Shown: positions 47,760 to 60,071 of the stretch, in pieces
Layout of the letters: every line of letters begins with the position of its first letter
How positions within the stretch are numbered: the first letter of the stretch is position 1
Assembly (NCBI RefSeq): GCF_019931195.1
Contig: NZ_JAIOUO010000007.1
Location: 186,001-250,000, forward strand
DNA: 64,000 bases
Source of the DNA: Marinobacter sp. F4216
GTDB taxonomy: Bacteria; Pseudomonadota; Gammaproteobacteria; Pseudomonadales; Oleiphilaceae
Direction of reading: 5' to 3'
Position numbers and translations under genes: made by a program
The notes under the pieces: generated by a model
What the model saw: the letters and a program-made list of their open reading frames with translations, nothing else
Databases searched by the model: none
What the model was told of the DNA's origin: nothing

Positions 47760-48097
47760 ACAGTGTTACCAATCTGGGTCGTAGCGGCGTCTACGACTGG
47801 TTGATCCAGCGCGTAACGGCGTATGTTCTTGCGCTCTACACCATCTTTTTGTTGGGTTTCATGCTGACCACCGACGTTACTTACGAATCATGGTCTGCGC
47901 TGTTTTCCCAAACCTGGTTCCGGATCTTTACTTTGCTGGCACTGCTGTCCCTCGGGGCGCACGCTTGGGTTGGTCTCTGGACCGTGACCACTGACTACAT
48001 CAAGGCCGCAGGTGTTCGTTTCCTGGTCCAGGCCGCGTGCGGGCTGACCATGTTTGTGTACGTGGTCTGGGGCATTCAGATTCTTTGGGGGCTTTAA
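47753..48097 (+). CDS. sdhD: SdhD, succinate dehydrogenase membrane anchor
   Basis: Second membrane subunit of complex II, 114 residues with three helices. The ATG at 47753 overlaps the end of sdhC (ATGGTAA). The N-terminus NSVTNLGRSGVYDWLIQRVTA is typical, and the heme/quinone-side His lies in LLSLGAHAWVGLW. Confidence 0.93.
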   Translation: MVNSVTNLGRSGVYDWLIQRVTAYVLALYTIFLLGFMLTTDVTYESWSALFSQTWFRIFTLLALLSLGAHAWVGLWTVTTDYIKAAGVRFLVQAACGLTMFVYVVWGIQILWGL

Positions 48098-48100
48098 TTA

Positions 48101-49873
48101 ATGGCTAATATCAAGACCATTTCTTACGACGCGATTGTTATCGGTGGCGGCGGTGCCGGTATGCGGGCTGCCCTGCAGTTGACCGAATCCGGCGTTAAAA
48201 CGGCGTGTATCACCAAGGTATTTCCGACTCGTTCGCACACCGTGTCGGCGCAAGGCGGTATCACCTGTGCAATTGCGAGTGCGGACCCCAATGACGATTG
48301 GCGCTGGCACATGTACGACACCGTCAAGGGGTCTGACTACATTGGTGATCAGGACGCTATCGAATACATGTGTTCCGTAGGCCCTCAGGCCGTTTTCGAG
48401 CTCGAGCACATGGGTCTGCCGTTTTCCCGTACCGAGCAGGGTCGCATCTACCAGCGTCCGTTCGGTGGTCAGTCCAAGGATTATGGAAAAGGTGGTCAGG
48501 CTGCCCGTACTTGTGCTGCAGCCGACCGTACCGGTCATGCGCTTCTGCACACTCTTTATCAGGCCAACCTGAAAGGCGGCACGACCTTCCTGAATGAGTG
48601 GTATGCCGTTGATCTGGTGAAGAACAGCAAAAACGAAGTGGTTGGTGTAGTTGCCATTGAAATCGAAACCGGTGAAGTGGCCTACATCAAATCCAAGGCG
48701 ACAGTTCTGGCGACTGGGGGTGCTGGTCGTATCTACGCTTCCACTACCAATGCCCTGATCAATACCGGTGACGGCATCGGTATGGCTCTGCGTGCCGGCT
48801 TCCCGATGCAGGACATGGAAATGTGGCAGTTCCACCCGACCGGTATTCACGGTGCGGGCACTCTGGTAACAGAGGGTTGTCGGGGTGAGGGTGGCTACCT
48901 GATCAACTCCGAAGGTGAGCGTTTCATGGAGCGTTATGCGCCGAACGCCAAGGACCTCGCTGGTCGTGACGTAGTGGCACGCTCCATGGTTATCGAGATT
49001 CTGGAAGGTCGTGGATGTGGTCCGGACAAGGATCACGTGCTGTTGAAGCTGGACCATCTGGGCGAAGAGACTCTGAACCTGCGCCTGCCGGGTATTTGCG
49101 AGCTGTCCCGTACCTTTGCGCACGTGGATCCGGTTAAAGAGCCGATCCCGGTTGTGCCTACCTGTCACTACATGATGGGCGGCATTCCGACCAATGTGGG
49201 TGGTCAGGCCCTGACTCAGGATGATAACGGCAACGACACGCCGATTCCGGGGCTGTTTGCCTGCGGCGAAGCGGCGTGTGTTTCTGTTCATGGTGCTAAC
49301 CGCCTGGGCGGTAACTCCCTGCTGGACCTGGTGGTCTTCGGTCGTGCGGCCGGTCTGCATATCGAAGAGCAGCTCCGTAACGGTTTCGAGGTGGACGAAG
49401 CGTCTGAAGAAGATATCAAGCGAGCGATGGCGCGTCTTGATCGTCTGGATTCAGCTTCAGAGGGCGAGAGCGTCGCTGAGGTTCGTAAGGACCTGCAGAA
49501 CGTGATGCAGCTTTACTTTGGTGTGTTCCGTGACGGCGACAGCATGGAAGAGGGCCTGAAGAAACTGGCCGAAATCGGTGAGCGCGTCAAAAAGACCAAG
49601 CTGGCTGATACCAGTAAGGCTTTCAACACTGCTCGGATTGAAGCGTTGGAGCTCGACAATCTTTATGAAGTTGCGGTTGCGACTGCTCAATCTGCGTACG
49701 AGCGTAAAGAAAGTCGTGGTGCGCATGCTCGAAACGACTTCACCGAGCGTGACGACGAAAACTGGCTGAAGCACTCTCTGTACTTCCCGCTTGAAAAGCG
49801 TGTGGGCAAGCGTGATGTGAACTTTGCGCCGAAGACCGTGGATACATTCGAGCCGAAGGTTCGGACTTACTAA
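48101..49873 (+). CDS. sdhA: SdhA, succinate dehydrogenase flavoprotein
   Basis: Catalytic subunit with covalent FAD, oxidising succinate to fumarate. [13 protein letters not shown] is the FAD-binding loop; the FAD-linking histidine is His46 in [11 protein letters not shown]. Active-site regions [21 protein letters not shown] and [10 protein letters not shown] are present, as is [21 protein letters not shown]. The length of 590 residues is normal. Confidence 0.97.
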   Translation: MANIKTISYDAIVIGGGGAGMRAALQLTESGVKTACITKVFPTRSHTVSAQGGITCAIASADPNDDWRWHMYDTVKGSDYIGDQDAIEYMCSVGPQAVFELEHMGLPFSRTEQGRIYQRPFGGQSKDYGKGGQAARTCAAADRTGHALLHTLYQANLKGGTTFLNEWYAVDLVKNSKNEVVGVVAIEIETGEVAYIKSKATVLATGGAGRIYASTTNALINTGDGIGMALRAGFPMQDMEMWQFHPTGIHGAGTLVTEGCRGEGGYLINSEGERFMERYAPNAKDLAGRDVVARSMVIEILEGRGCGPDKDHVLLKLDHLGEETLNLRLPGICELSRTFAHVDPVKEPIPVVPTCHYMMGGIPTNVGGQALTQDDNGNDTPIPGLFACGEAACVSVHGANRLGGNSLLDLVVFGRAAGLHIEEQLRNGFEVDEASEEDIKRAMARLDRLDSASEGESVAEVRKDLQNVMQLYFGVFRDGDSMEEGLKKLAEIGERVKKTKLADTSKAFNTARIEALELDNLYEVAVATAQSAYERKESRGAHARNDFTERDDENWLKHSLYFPLEKRVGKRDVNFAPKTVDTFEPKVRTY

Positions 49874-49887
49874 GGGGGACGAAAAGT

Positions 49888-50592
49888 ATGTTGGTAAGCC
49901 TGTATCGTTATAACCCGGAAACCGATAACGCCCCTTACATGCAGGACGTGAACCTTGAGCTCCCGGAAGGGAAGGATCTCATGGTTCTGGATGTGCTGAA
50001 CCTGCTCAAGGAAAAGGATCCGACCGTTTCTTACCGTCGCTCCTGTCGTGAGGGTGTTTGTGGTTCCGATGGCATGAATATGAATGGCAAGAATGGCCTG
50101 GCCTGTATCACCCCTGTATCGCAGGTGGTGAAGGGCGACAAGCTGGTTCTTCGTCCGTTGCCGGGTTTGCCGGTTATTCGTGACCTGGTGGTGGACATGA
50201 ACCTGTTCTACCAGCAGTACGAGAAAGTTATGCCGTATCTGGTCAACAATACGCCGGCGCCGGCCATTGAGCGCCTGCAAAGCCCGGAAGATCGTGAGAA
50301 GCTGGACGGCCTGTACGAGTGCATTCTCTGCGCGTGCTGCTCTACGTCCTGTCCGTCGTTCTGGTGGAACCCTGATAAGTTTATCGGGCCTGCCGGTCTG
50401 CTCCAGGCATACCGTTTCCTGGCCGACAGCCGCGATACTGCCCGGTCAGAGCGCCTTGCGAATCTCGACGATCCGTTCAGCGTGTTCCGTTGCCGGGGAA
50501 TCATGAACTGTGTAAGCGTTTGTCCGAAGGGGCTGAACCCCACAAGGGCGATTGGTCATATTCGGAATCTTCTGCTGCAGCGGGCTACATAA
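49888..50592 (+). CDS. sdhB: SdhB, succinate dehydrogenase iron-sulfur protein
   Basis: Carries the [2Fe-2S], [4Fe-4S] and [3Fe-4S] clusters linking SdhA to the quinone. The first cluster is in SCREGVCGSDGMNMNGKNGLAC; the others are in CILCACCSTSCPSFWW and CRGIMNCVSVCPKGLNP. Length 234 residues. It ends the sdh part of the operon; a 305-base gap separates it from sucA. Confidence 0.97.
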   Translation: MLVSLYRYNPETDNAPYMQDVNLELPEGKDLMVLDVLNLLKEKDPTVSYRRSCREGVCGSDGMNMNGKNGLACITPVSQVVKGDKLVLRPLPGLPVIRDLVVDMNLFYQQYEKVMPYLVNNTPAPAIERLQSPEDREKLDGLYECILCACCSTSCPSFWWNPDKFIGPAGLLQAYRFLADSRDTARSERLANLDDPFSVFRCRGIMNCVSVCPKGLNPTRAIGHIRNLLLQRAT

Positions 50593-50897
50593 GCGGCGGA
50601 AGTTGGCCTGAGCGCTATACTGTTCGGATTAATATGCACCCTCAGCCCTGCAATGGCGCGGGGCTTTCAACCAAAGGCTTATAGTCAAAGGTCGAACTGG
50701 GGTGCACACTACGCAAGCCGTAACGAGGCCTAAAAGGCAGCGTTCCGGCTTGTCGAGTATTAATACTGCTGGGGAATGGACAGCATCCAGATCCCGAAGT
50801 TGGCCAATTTACAGTCAGTAAAACCCGTATTGACTGACAGTTACCCCTGGCCCACCATTCGGACACCCCCACACCAGCCCAAGGTGAGCTATTCAAA
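50593..50897 (+). other. 305-base gap between sdhB and sucA
   Basis: No gene seen. It contains a small palindrome GTATTAATAC near 50757 and a possible -35 TTGACT with no good -10. There is no intrinsic terminator, so sdh and suc genes may be co-transcribed, with a possible internal promoter here. Confidence 0.5.
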
Positions 50898-53735
50898 ATG
50901 CACGAAAGCATAATGGAGCAGCTATGGCAGACCTCCCATCTACAAGGTGGGAACCTTGCCTACGTTGAACAGCTTTTTGAGACCTACCTGACCGACCCCA
51001 ATGCCGTTCCGGAAGAGTGGCGAAACTATTTCGATAAACTTCCCAGTGTTGATGGCCAGCACGGCCGGGATATTATCCACTCGTCCATCCGCGAGCAGTT
51101 TGAGCATATTTCCCGTAATCAGCGCTTTCTTTCAGGCCAGGGCGTTCCCGCCAGTGCCACATCTCACGCTGACCGGAAGCAGATTCGTGTTCTGCAGCTG
51201 ATCAATGCTTACCGTTTTCGGGGCCACCAGGAAGCCAAGCTCGATCCCCTGGGTGTATGGCAGCGTCCGGCGGTTGAAGATCTCGATCCGGCATTCCATG
51301 AGCTTAGTGACTCTGACCTCGACCTTGAATTCCAAACCGGCTCTCTGAACTTTGGTTCCGAGACCCAGAGGCTGCGGGATATCGTTGACGGCCTGCGGAC
51401 AACCTATTGCGAAAGTATCGGTGCAGAATATATGCACGTCGTCGATACTCGTATCAAGCGGTGGTTCCAGCAGCGCATGGAGCCCGTACGCTCTCGTCCC
51501 GGCTATGAGACCGGTACGAGGAAGCATATTCTTGAGCGCCTGACGGCAGCGGAGGGTCTGGAGAAATATCTGGGTTCCCGCTACCCGGGCGTAAAGCGCT
51601 TCGGCCTCGAAGGTGGCGAAAGTCTCATTCCTTGCCTGGATGAACTGATCCAGCGCGCAGGCTCCTACGGTGCGAAAGAGATTGTACTGGGGATGGCTCA
51701 CCGTGGACGCCTCAACGTCCTGGTGAATACTCTGGGTAAGAGCCCGCAGGAACTGTTTGACGAATTTGAGGGCCGCAAGCTGGCGGACTCCGGTTCCGGT
51801 GATGTGAAATACCACCAGGGCTTCTCTTCAAACGTTATGACGCCGGGCGGTGAGGTTCACCTCGCCATGGCCTTTAACCCGTCACACCTGGAAATCGTGT
51901 CACCGGTGGTGGAAGGCTCTGTTCGCGCTCGCCAGACCCGACGGGACGATAAAGACGGCAGCCAGGTTGTGCCAATCATCATGCACGGCGATGCCGCTTT
52001 TGCGGGGCAGGGCGTGGTGATGGAAACCTTCCAGGCATCCCAGACCCGTGGTTACGGGGTCGGCGGAACCATCCACATCATAGTGAACAACCAGGTTGGC
52101 TTCACGACCAGCAAGCAGGAAGATGCTCGCTCCACGGAGTACTGCACCGATATTGCGAAGATGGTTCAGGCCCCAATCCTTCACGTGAACGCTGACGATC
52201 CCGAGGCTGTGGTGTTTGCGACCCAGATGGCCATGGACTACCGCAATGAGTTCAAGGGCGATGTGGTTATTGACCTGGTTTGCTACCGTCGTCGCGGGCA
52301 CAACGAAGCGGATGAGCCGGCAGCGACCCAGCCGCTGATGTACGAGAAGATTCGCAAGCTCAAAACCACGCGCGCGCTCTACGCGGACCGCCTGGTTGAA
52401 GAAGGTGTGATTACTGCCGAAGAAGCCAAGCAGATGGAGGTTGATTACCGTGATGCGCTTGACGATGGCGGTCACGTGGTCAAGTCACTGGTCAAAGAGC
52501 CGAATAAAAAGCTCTACGTAGACTGGACGCCTTATCTGGGGCATGAGTGGACCGCCAAGTGCAAGAGCAGCGTTCCGCTCAAGAAGATCAAGGCTCTGGG
52601 CAAGATTCTGACCTCCGTGCCCGAGGGCTTCGCAGTTCAGCGCCAGGTTTCCAAGATTGTGACCGACCGCGAAAAAATGACGGCCGGGGCGCAATCGCTC
52701 AACTGGGGATACGCAGAAGTGATGGCGTACGCCACGTTGCTGGATGAAGGTCATCCAATTCGTATCACCGGTCAGGATGTGGGGCGGGGCACCTTCTCAC
52801 ACCGCCACGCGGTTCTGCATAACCAGAAAGACGGTTCCCAGCACATCGCCTTGGCCAATCTGTCCAAGGATCAGCCAAAATTCGAAATCTATGACTCGTT
52901 CTTGTCGGAAGAAGCGGTCATGGCATTTGAATATGGCTACGCGACCACAGCGCCGGATGGTCTGGTGGTCTGGGAAGCCCAGTTTGGTGATTTCGCCAAT
53001 GGCGCTCAGGTAGTGATTGATCAGTTCCTGACCAGTGGTGAGCACAAGTGGGGGCGCCTGTGCGGCCTGACCCTGCTTCTGCCTCATGGCTATGAGGGGC
53101 AGGGTCCTGAGCACAGTTCGGCGCGTCTTGAACGCTTCCTGCAGCTGTGTGCGGAACACAACATTCAGGTGTGCGTGCCGACTACGCCTTCCCAGGTGTT
53201 CCATATGCTGCGCCGTCAGGTGAAGCGTCCGTTGCGTAAGCCGCTGGTGGCGATCACTCCGAAGAGTCTGCTGCGCCACAAAGAAGCAACGTCCGAGCTG
53301 GACGATCTGACATCCGGCACATTCCAGACGGTACTGCCGGAGAAAGAGCCCTCTGATCCCAAGAAGGTTACCCGCCTGATCATGTGTAGCGGGAAGGTGT
53401 ACTTCGATCTTCTGGAAAAGAAGAAGGCCGAAGAGCGTGACGACGTTGCGATTCTCCGGATCGAGCAGCTCTACCCGTTCCCGGCGGAGGACCTGGATGC
53501 GCTGCTGGCCCAGTACACCAAACTTAAACATGTAGTGTGGTGCCAGGAAGAGCCGATGAACCAGGGTGCCTGGTATCCGAGCCAGCACCATATGCGGAAC
53601 GCGCTGCAACGCCTGAATCCGAAACTCTATCTCCAGTATGCCGGTCGTGAGGCTTCTGCTGCCCCAGCTTGCGGACACATGTCTGTCCACATTGAGGAGC
53701 AGAAAAAGCTGGTTACCGATGCGTTTGAAATCTGA
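50898..53735 (+). CDS. sucA: SucA, 2-oxoglutarate dehydrogenase E1
   Basis: Thiamine-diphosphate decarboxylase of the 2-oxoglutarate dehydrogenase complex, 945 residues. The start MHESIMEQLWQTSHLQGGNL matches Pseudomonas SucA and is followed by the E1 N-terminal helix (DPNAVPEEWRNYF). ThDP-binding regions include MAHRGRLNVLVNTLGK, IMHGDAAFAGQGVVMET and YRRRGHNEADEP; the C-terminal transketolase-like domain has GQDVGRGTFSHRHAVLHNQ. Confidence 0.97.
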   Translation: MHESIMEQLWQTSHLQGGNLAYVEQLFETYLTDPNAVPEEWRNYFDKLPSVDGQHGRDIIHSSIREQFEHISRNQRFLSGQGVPASATSHADRKQIRVLQLINAYRFRGHQEAKLDPLGVWQRPAVEDLDPAFHELSDSDLDLEFQTGSLNFGSETQRLRDIVDGLRTTYCESIGAEYMHVVDTRIKRWFQQRMEPVRSRPGYETGTRKHILERLTAAEGLEKYLGSRYPGVKRFGLEGGESLIPCLDELIQRAGSYGAKEIVLGMAHRGRLNVLVNTLGKSPQELFDEFEGRKLADSGSGDVKYHQGFSSNVMTPGGEVHLAMAFNPSHLEIVSPVVEGSVRARQTRRDDKDGSQVVPIIMHGDAAFAGQGVVMETFQASQTRGYGVGGTIHIIVNNQVGFTTSKQEDARSTEYCTDIAKMVQAPILHVNADDPEAVVFATQMAMDYRNEFKGDVVIDLVCYRRRGHNEADEPAATQPLMYEKIRKLKTTRALYADRLVEEGVITAEEAKQMEVDYRDALDDGGHVVKSLVKEPNKKLYVDWTPYLGHEWTAKCKSSVPLKKIKALGKILTSVPEGFAVQRQVSKIVTDREKMTAGAQSLNWGYAEVMAYATLLDEGHPIRITGQDVGRGTFSHRHAVLHNQKDGSQHIALANLSKDQPKFEIYDSFLSEEAVMAFEYGYATTAPDGLVVWEAQFGDFANGAQVVIDQFLTSGEHKWGRLCGLTLLLPHGYEGQGPEHSSARLERFLQLCAEHNIQVCVPTTPSQVFHMLRRQVKRPLRKPLVAITPKSLLRHKEATSELDDLTSGTFQTVLPEKEPSDPKKVTRLIMCSGKVYFDLLEKKKAEERDDVAILRIEQLYPFPAEDLDALLAQYTKLKHVVWCQEEPMNQGAWYPSQHHMRNALQRLNPKLYLQYAGREASAAPACGHMSVHIEEQKKLVTDAFEI

Positions 53736-53760
53736 CGAGCTACCGAACTAAGGAATCGTA

Positions 53761-54981
53761 ATGTCAACTGAGATTAAAGCCCCCGTTTTCCCGGAGTCGG
53801 TCGCAGAAGGTACTGTTGCGACCTGGCACAAGCAGCCGGGCGAAGCCTGTTCACGCGACGAACTGATTGTCGATATCGAAACCGACAAGGTGGTACTTGA
53901 AGTGGTGGCACCGGCTGATGGTGTCATCGAGGAAATCCTCAAGGGTGAGGGTGACACCTGTGAGAGCGGTGAAGTAATCGGTAAGTTCAAGGAAGGCGCG
54001 GCTGGTGAAACCAAGCCGGCGGAAGCCAAAACCGAAGAAAAGCCTGCAGCCGAAAGCGCGCCTGCAACGGCTGACGCTAGCTCTGCTGATGCCATCCTTA
54101 GCCCGGCGGCTCGCAAGCTGGCCGAAGAAAATAATGTTGACCCCAACAGCATCAAGGGCTCCGGCAAAGATGGCCGTGTGACCAAAGAAGATGTACAGGC
54201 CCATATTGAGGGCAGCAAGTCGGCCTCCAAGCCAGCAGCAGGCGCAGCTGCGATGCCAGAGGTCAACGTTGCTGCGGGTGAGCGCGCTGAAAAGCGTGTG
54301 CCCATGACCCGCCTGCGGGCGAGCATTGCCAAGCGTCTGGTAGACGCGCAGCAGAACGCTGCCATGCTGACCACGTTCAACGAGGTCAATATGAAGCCGG
54401 TGATGGAACTGCGCAAGCAGTACAAGGAAAGTTTCGAGAAACGCCACGGTGTGAAACTCGGTTTCATGTCCTTCTTTGCCAAGGCGGCCACGGAAGCCCT
54501 TAAGCGTTTCCCGGCGGTGAATGCGTCTATCGATGGTAACGACATGGTTTACCACGGCTATCAGGATATCGGTGTGGCTGTGTCTACTGACCGTGGCCTG
54601 GTTGTTCCTGTGGTACGCGACGTCGACGCGCTGGGTCTGGCCGACATCGAGAAGAAAATCATCGAATATGGCACCAAGGCCCGGGATGGAAAACTGGGTA
54701 TCGAAGATATGACCGGCGGTACTTTCACCATCACCAACGGCGGCATCTTCGGCTCCCTGATTTCCACGCCGATTCTAAACCCGCCACAGACCGCAATCCT
54801 GGGCATGCACAAGATCCAGGAGCGTCCGATGGCGGTGAATGGTCAGGTTGAAATCCTGCCCATGATGTACCTGGCTCTGTCCTACGATCACCGTATGATT
54901 GATGGCAAGGAAGCGGTTCAGTTCCTGGTTGCCATCAAAGATATGCTGGAAGACCCGGCGCGTATTCTGCTGGACGTGTGA
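53761..54981 (+). CDS. sucB: SucB, dihydrolipoyl succinyltransferase E2
   Basis: E2 core of the 2-oxoglutarate dehydrogenase complex, 406 residues. A single lipoyl domain has its lipoyl-lysine at Lys43 ([12 protein letters not shown]). An Ala/Glu/Pro linker, the peripheral-subunit-binding domain ([20 protein letters not shown]) and the catalytic domain with [17 protein letters not shown] follow. It is 25 bases after sucA. Confidence 0.97.
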   Translation: MSTEIKAPVFPESVAEGTVATWHKQPGEACSRDELIVDIETDKVVLEVVAPADGVIEEILKGEGDTCESGEVIGKFKEGAAGETKPAEAKTEEKPAAESAPATADASSADAILSPAARKLAEENNVDPNSIKGSGKDGRVTKEDVQAHIEGSKSASKPAAGAAAMPEVNVAAGERAEKRVPMTRLRASIAKRLVDAQQNAAMLTTFNEVNMKPVMELRKQYKESFEKRHGVKLGFMSFFAKAATEALKRFPAVNASIDGNDMVYHGYQDIGVAVSTDRGLVVPVVRDVDALGLADIEKKIIEYGTKARDGKLGIEDMTGGTFTITNGGIFGSLISTPILNPPQTAILGMHKIQERPMAVNGQVEILPMMYLALSYDHRMIDGKEAVQFLVAIKDMLEDPARILLDV

Positions 54982-55013
54982 ACGGACCATTAACGAATCA
55001 CAAAACGGGATAA

Positions 55014-56459
<1,446 letters not shown>

Positions 56460-56475
56460 CGCAAGTCAGGATTTA

Positions 56476-56497
56476 GGGGCGCCAACGACGGCGCCCC
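56476..56497 (+). terminator. GC-rich hairpin between lpd and sucC
   Basis: Perfect eight-base stem GGGGCGCC / GGCGCCCC with loop AACGAC, without a U-run. More G/C dyads follow to about 56615 (GGTGGGC with GCCCGCC; CTCCGGACGACGGAG). They may set the ratio of upstream to downstream message. Confidence 0.5.
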
Positions 56498-56654
56498 GCT
56501 GCCTTTAAGCGGCTGGATTCCGGTTGCGTACGGTGGGCTGAGGTGATCCCCGGCCCGCCACACCGAATTCGCACTAGCCGCTCCGGACGACGGAGTGTGC
56601 GCGGGTTCATTTTCCGTATGTGGTTATCCTCCATCAGAAAGCGGGACATTAACT

Positions 56655-57821
56655 ATGAATTTGCATGAATATCAGGGCAAGCAGCTGTTCGCTGAGTACG
56701 GCCTGCCCGTATCCAAGGGCATTGCCTGTGATACCCCTAAAGAAGCCGTTGCAGCGGCGGACGAAATCGGCGGTGACGGCTGGGTTGTAAAAGCTCAGGT
56801 TCACGCAGGTGGTCGCGGTAAGGCCGGCGGTGTAAAGCTGGTCAAGAGCAAAGACGAGATCCGCGAGTTTGCTGAGAAGTGGCTGGGTAACAACCTGGTG
56901 ACTTACCAGACTGACGAGAACGGCCAGCCGGTAAGCAAGATTCTGGTTGAATCCCTTACTGACATTGATCAGGAACTGTACCTGGGTGCCGTGGTTGACC
57001 GTGGCAGCCGTCGCGTCGTATTCATGGCGTCCACCGAGGGCGGCGTTGAAATCGAAAAGGTTGCTGAAGAAACTCCGGAGAAGATCCTCAAGGCCGAGAT
57101 CGACCCGCTGGTTGGCGCGCAGCCGTACCAGGGGCGAGAGCTGGCGTTCAAGCTGGGTCTGGAAGGTAAGCAAATCGGTCAGTTCACCAAGATTTTCCTG
57201 GGTCTGGCCAAACTGTTCGAAGAGTGCGACCTGGCGCTGGTAGAAATCAACCCGCTGGTTATCACTCCGGCTGGCGATCTGCACTGTCTGGACGCGAAAG
57301 TAGGTGTCGATGGTAACGCCCTGTACCGCCAAAAGAAAATCCATGAGATGCACGATCCGTCTCAGGAAGATTCTCGTGAAGCCGAAGCAGCCAAGTGGGA
57401 ACTGAACTACGTGGCGCTGGAAGGCAACATCGGTTGTATGGTTAATGGCGCTGGTCTGGCCATGGGCACCATGGACATCATCAAGCTGTCCGGTGGCCAG
57501 CCTGCAAACTTCCTCGACGTTGGCGGCGGCGCGACCAAAGAGCGTGTTTCCGAAGCGTTCAAGATTATCCTGTCTGACGACAATGTACAGGCTGTTCTGG
57601 TTAACATTTTCGGTGGTATCGTTCGCTGCGACATGATCGCAGAGGGCATCATCGGTGCTGTTAAGGAAGTGGGCGTAAAAGTACCTGTTGTGGTTCGTCT
57701 GGAAGGTAACAACGCTGAGTTGGGTACCAAGGTGCTGGCAGAAAGCGGCCTGAACATCATCGCCGCCACCAGCCTGTCCGATGCCGCAGAGCAAGTCGTT
57801 AAAGCCGCAGGGGGTAAGTAA
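56655..57821 (+). CDS. sucC: SucC, succinyl-CoA synthetase beta subunit
   Basis: ATP-grasp subunit that makes succinate and nucleoside triphosphate from succinyl-CoA. The start at 56655 gives [20 protein letters not shown], the standard N-terminus; an earlier in-frame start lacks support. [17 protein letters not shown] is the nucleotide-binding part; [13 protein letters not shown] lies near the C-terminus. 388 residues. The stop overlaps the sucD ATG by one base. Confidence 0.97.
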   Translation: MNLHEYQGKQLFAEYGLPVSKGIACDTPKEAVAAADEIGGDGWVVKAQVHAGGRGKAGGVKLVKSKDEIREFAEKWLGNNLVTYQTDENGQPVSKILVESLTDIDQELYLGAVVDRGSRRVVFMASTEGGVEIEKVAEETPEKILKAEIDPLVGAQPYQGRELAFKLGLEGKQIGQFTKIFLGLAKLFEECDLALVEINPLVITPAGDLHCLDAKVGVDGNALYRQKKIHEMHDPSQEDSREAEAAKWELNYVALEGNIGCMVNGAGLAMGTMDIIKLSGGQPANFLDVGGGATKERVSEAFKIILSDDNVQAVLVNIFGGIVRCDMIAEGIIGAVKEVGVKVPVVVRLEGNNAELGTKVLAESGLNIIAATSLSDAAEQVVKAAGGK

Positions 57822-58693
57822 TGAGCATCCTGATCAATAAAGACACCAAGGTTATCTGTCAGGGCTTTACCGGCTCTCAGGGCACTTTCCATTCCGAACA
57901 GGCCATTGAATACGGCACCAAGATGGTTGGCGGTGTCAGCCCGGGCAAGGGTGGTACCGAGCACCTTGGTCTGCCGGTTTTCAATACCGTTCGCGAAGCG
58001 GTCGAAGCAACTGGCGCTGAAGCGACCGTTATCTACGTGCCGGCTCCGTTCTGTAAGGACGCCATCATTGAAGCTGCGGACGCTGGTATCCAGCTGATCG
58101 TGTGCATCACTGAAGGCATCCCGACCATCGACATGCTGTACGCCAAAGAATACGTTGATCGTAAAGGTGTTCGCATGATCGGGCCGAACTGCCCGGGTCT
58201 CATCACTCCGGATGAGTGCAAGATCGGCATCATGCCTGGCCACATCCACAAGAAGGGCAAGGTGGGCATCGTCTCCCGCTCCGGCACCCTGACTTACGAA
58301 GCGGTCAAGCAGACCACTGACTTTGGCTACGGCCAGTCCACCTGTGTGGGTATTGGTGGTGACCCGATCCCGGGTTCCAACTTCATCGACATTCTGAAGC
58401 TCCTTCAGGAAGATCCGGAAACCGAAGCCATCGTGATGATTGGTGAAATCGGCGGTACCGCTGAGGAAGAAGCCGCAGCGTTCATCAAGGACAACGTAAC
58501 CAAGCCGGTTGTGTCCTACATCGCTGGTGTGACTGCACCTCCGGGCAAGCGTATGGGCCATGCTGGCGCCATCATTGCTGGCGGTAAGGGCACTGCAGAC
58601 GACAAGTTTGCCGCTCTGGAAGCCGCGGGCGTGAAAACCGTTCGCAGCCTGGCCGATATCGGCAAGGCGTTGAAAGAGGCGACTGGCTGGTAA
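57821..58693 (+). CDS. sucD: SucD, succinyl-CoA synthetase alpha subunit
   Basis: Binds CoA and carries the phosphohistidine. N-terminal CoA-binding region [19 protein letters not shown], and the active-site His in [15 protein letters not shown]. Length 290 residues. It is translationally coupled to sucC and ends at a strong terminator, closing the TCA operon. Confidence 0.97.
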   Translation: MSILINKDTKVICQGFTGSQGTFHSEQAIEYGTKMVGGVSPGKGGTEHLGLPVFNTVREAVEATGAEATVIYVPAPFCKDAIIEAADAGIQLIVCITEGIPTIDMLYAKEYVDRKGVRMIGPNCPGLITPDECKIGIMPGHIHKKGKVGIVSRSGTLTYEAVKQTTDFGYGQSTCVGIGGDPIPGSNFIDILKLLQEDPETEAIVMIGEIGGTAEEEAAAFIKDNVTKPVVSYIAGVTAPPGKRMGHAGAIIAGGKGTADDKFAALEAAGVKTVRSLADIGKALKEATGW

Positions 58694-58710
58694 GCCTGAC
58701 CCTTTGAAAA

Positions 58711-58746
58711 GCCCCCGTTTCTGCACTGCAGGGCGGGGGTTTTTTA
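58711..58746 (+). terminator. Intrinsic terminator after sucD
   Basis: CCCCCG / CGGGGG outer stem with an inner CTGCA/TGCAG, followed by seven T, 18 bases after the sucD stop. Confidence 0.9.
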
Positions 58747-58808
58747 TTTATAATGCCTGACCGCCTGATTTATTATGGCGTTCCCAAACAAATTAAGGAG
58801 TTCGTGCT

Positions 58809-60023
58809 TTGAGTTCTGTAGATTCCCAGCAACGAGTTTTGTCCGGAATGCGTCCTACCGGCAAGCTACACCTAGGCCACTACCACGGTGTGCTGAAAAA
58901 CTGGGTTAAACTCCAGCACGAGTTCGAGTGCTTTTTCTTTGTGGCGGACTGGCACGCGCTGACCACCGACTACGAAGATCCGAGTAAAATTGAGCAGAGC
59001 ACCTGGGACATGGTGATTGATTGGCTTGCAGCCGGCGTTAACCCGGGCTCCTCAACCATGTTTATCCAGTCTCAGGTTCCCGAACACGCTGAATTACATC
59101 TCCTGTTGTCGATGATTACCCCCTTGGGTTGGCTTGAACGCGTGCCCACCTTCAAGGACCAGCAGGAAAAGCTTCGTGAAAAGGACCTGGCGACCTACGG
59201 CTTCCTTGGCTACCCGTTGCTGCAGTCGGCCGACATTCTGATCTATCGGGCCGGAAAGGTTCCCGTTGGGGCGGACCAGGTTTCTCATGTCGAGATCACT
59301 CGTGAAATCGCACGCCGGTTCAACCATATCTATGGTCGTGAGCCCGGTTTCGAGGAGCAGGCCGAGGGTGCCATCGTCAAGATGGGGAAGAAGAACGCCA
59401 AACTATACCGTACGTTGAAAAAGCGTTATCAGGAGGAGGGCGATCTGGAAGCTCTCGAAACGGCAAGGGCTCTGTTGAAAGAGCAGCAGAACATCTCCCT
59501 TGGCGATCGCGAGCGTCTGTATGGCTATATCGAGGGTGGTGGCAAGGTCATCCTGCCGGAGCCTCAGCCGTTGCTGACGCCGGAGTCCAAGATGCCGGGC
59601 CTGGATGGCCAGAAGATGTCCAAGTCCTATAACAACACCATCGGATTGCGCGAAGAGCCAGATACCGTGGTCCAGAAAATACGGACCATGCAGACTGATC
59701 CGCAGCGCGTTCGCAGAACCGACCCGGGCGAACCCGAAAAGTGCCCGGTTTGGGAAATGCACAAGATCTACTCCGACGCTGAGACCCGTGAATGGGTGCA
59801 GAATGGCTGTCGCAGCGCTGGTATTGGGTGCCTGGACTGCAAAAAGCCCGTGATGGACGCCATTGTGGAAGAACAGCGTCCTCTGCACGAACGTGCGCGA
59901 GAGTATGAAAGCAACCCGGATCTGGTGCACTCTATCCTTCAGGAAGGGCGGGAGCATGCCAGAGATGCTGCCCGGGATACCCTGGAAGAGGTCCGCGAGG
60001 CCATGGGCCTGCAATACCGGTGA
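58809..60023 (+). CDS. trpS: TrpS, tryptophanyl-tRNA synthetase
   Basis: Class I synthetase charging tRNA-Trp. Translation starts at TTG with AAGGAG upstream. The HIGH-type motif is PTGKLHLGHYHG; the KMSKS motif is QKMSKSYNN. At 404 residues it is longer than the compact E. coli type (334): an insertion before KMSKS (about residues 195-250, KNAKLYRTLKKRYQEEGDLE and following) accounts for it, as in the Pseudomonas type. Confidence 0.95.
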   Translation: MSSVDSQQRVLSGMRPTGKLHLGHYHGVLKNWVKLQHEFECFFFVADWHALTTDYEDPSKIEQSTWDMVIDWLAAGVNPGSSTMFIQSQVPEHAELHLLLSMITPLGWLERVPTFKDQQEKLREKDLATYGFLGYPLLQSADILIYRAGKVPVGADQVSHVEITREIARRFNHIYGREPGFEEQAEGAIVKMGKKNAKLYRTLKKRYQEEGDLEALETARALLKEQQNISLGDRERLYGYIEGGGKVILPEPQPLLTPESKMPGLDGQKMSKSYNNTIGLREEPDTVVQKIRTMQTDPQRVRRTDPGEPEKCPVWEMHKIYSDAETREWVQNGCRSAGIGCLDCKKPVMDAIVEEQRPLHERAREYESNPDLVHSILQEGREHARDAARDTLEEVREAMGLQYR

Positions 60024-60071
60024 TTCGAATTACCGTTAACCGCTGGATCTGATTGTCTCAAGGGTGGGTTC

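Noticed and set aside
48098..49360. 420-codon minus-strand frame opposite sdhA
   Set aside because: Shadow of sdhA codon bias; His/Val/Thr-rich without any domain.
57407..58726. 439-codon minus-strand frame opposite sucC and sucD
   Set aside because: Runs antisense through two certain genes and has no recognisable motif.
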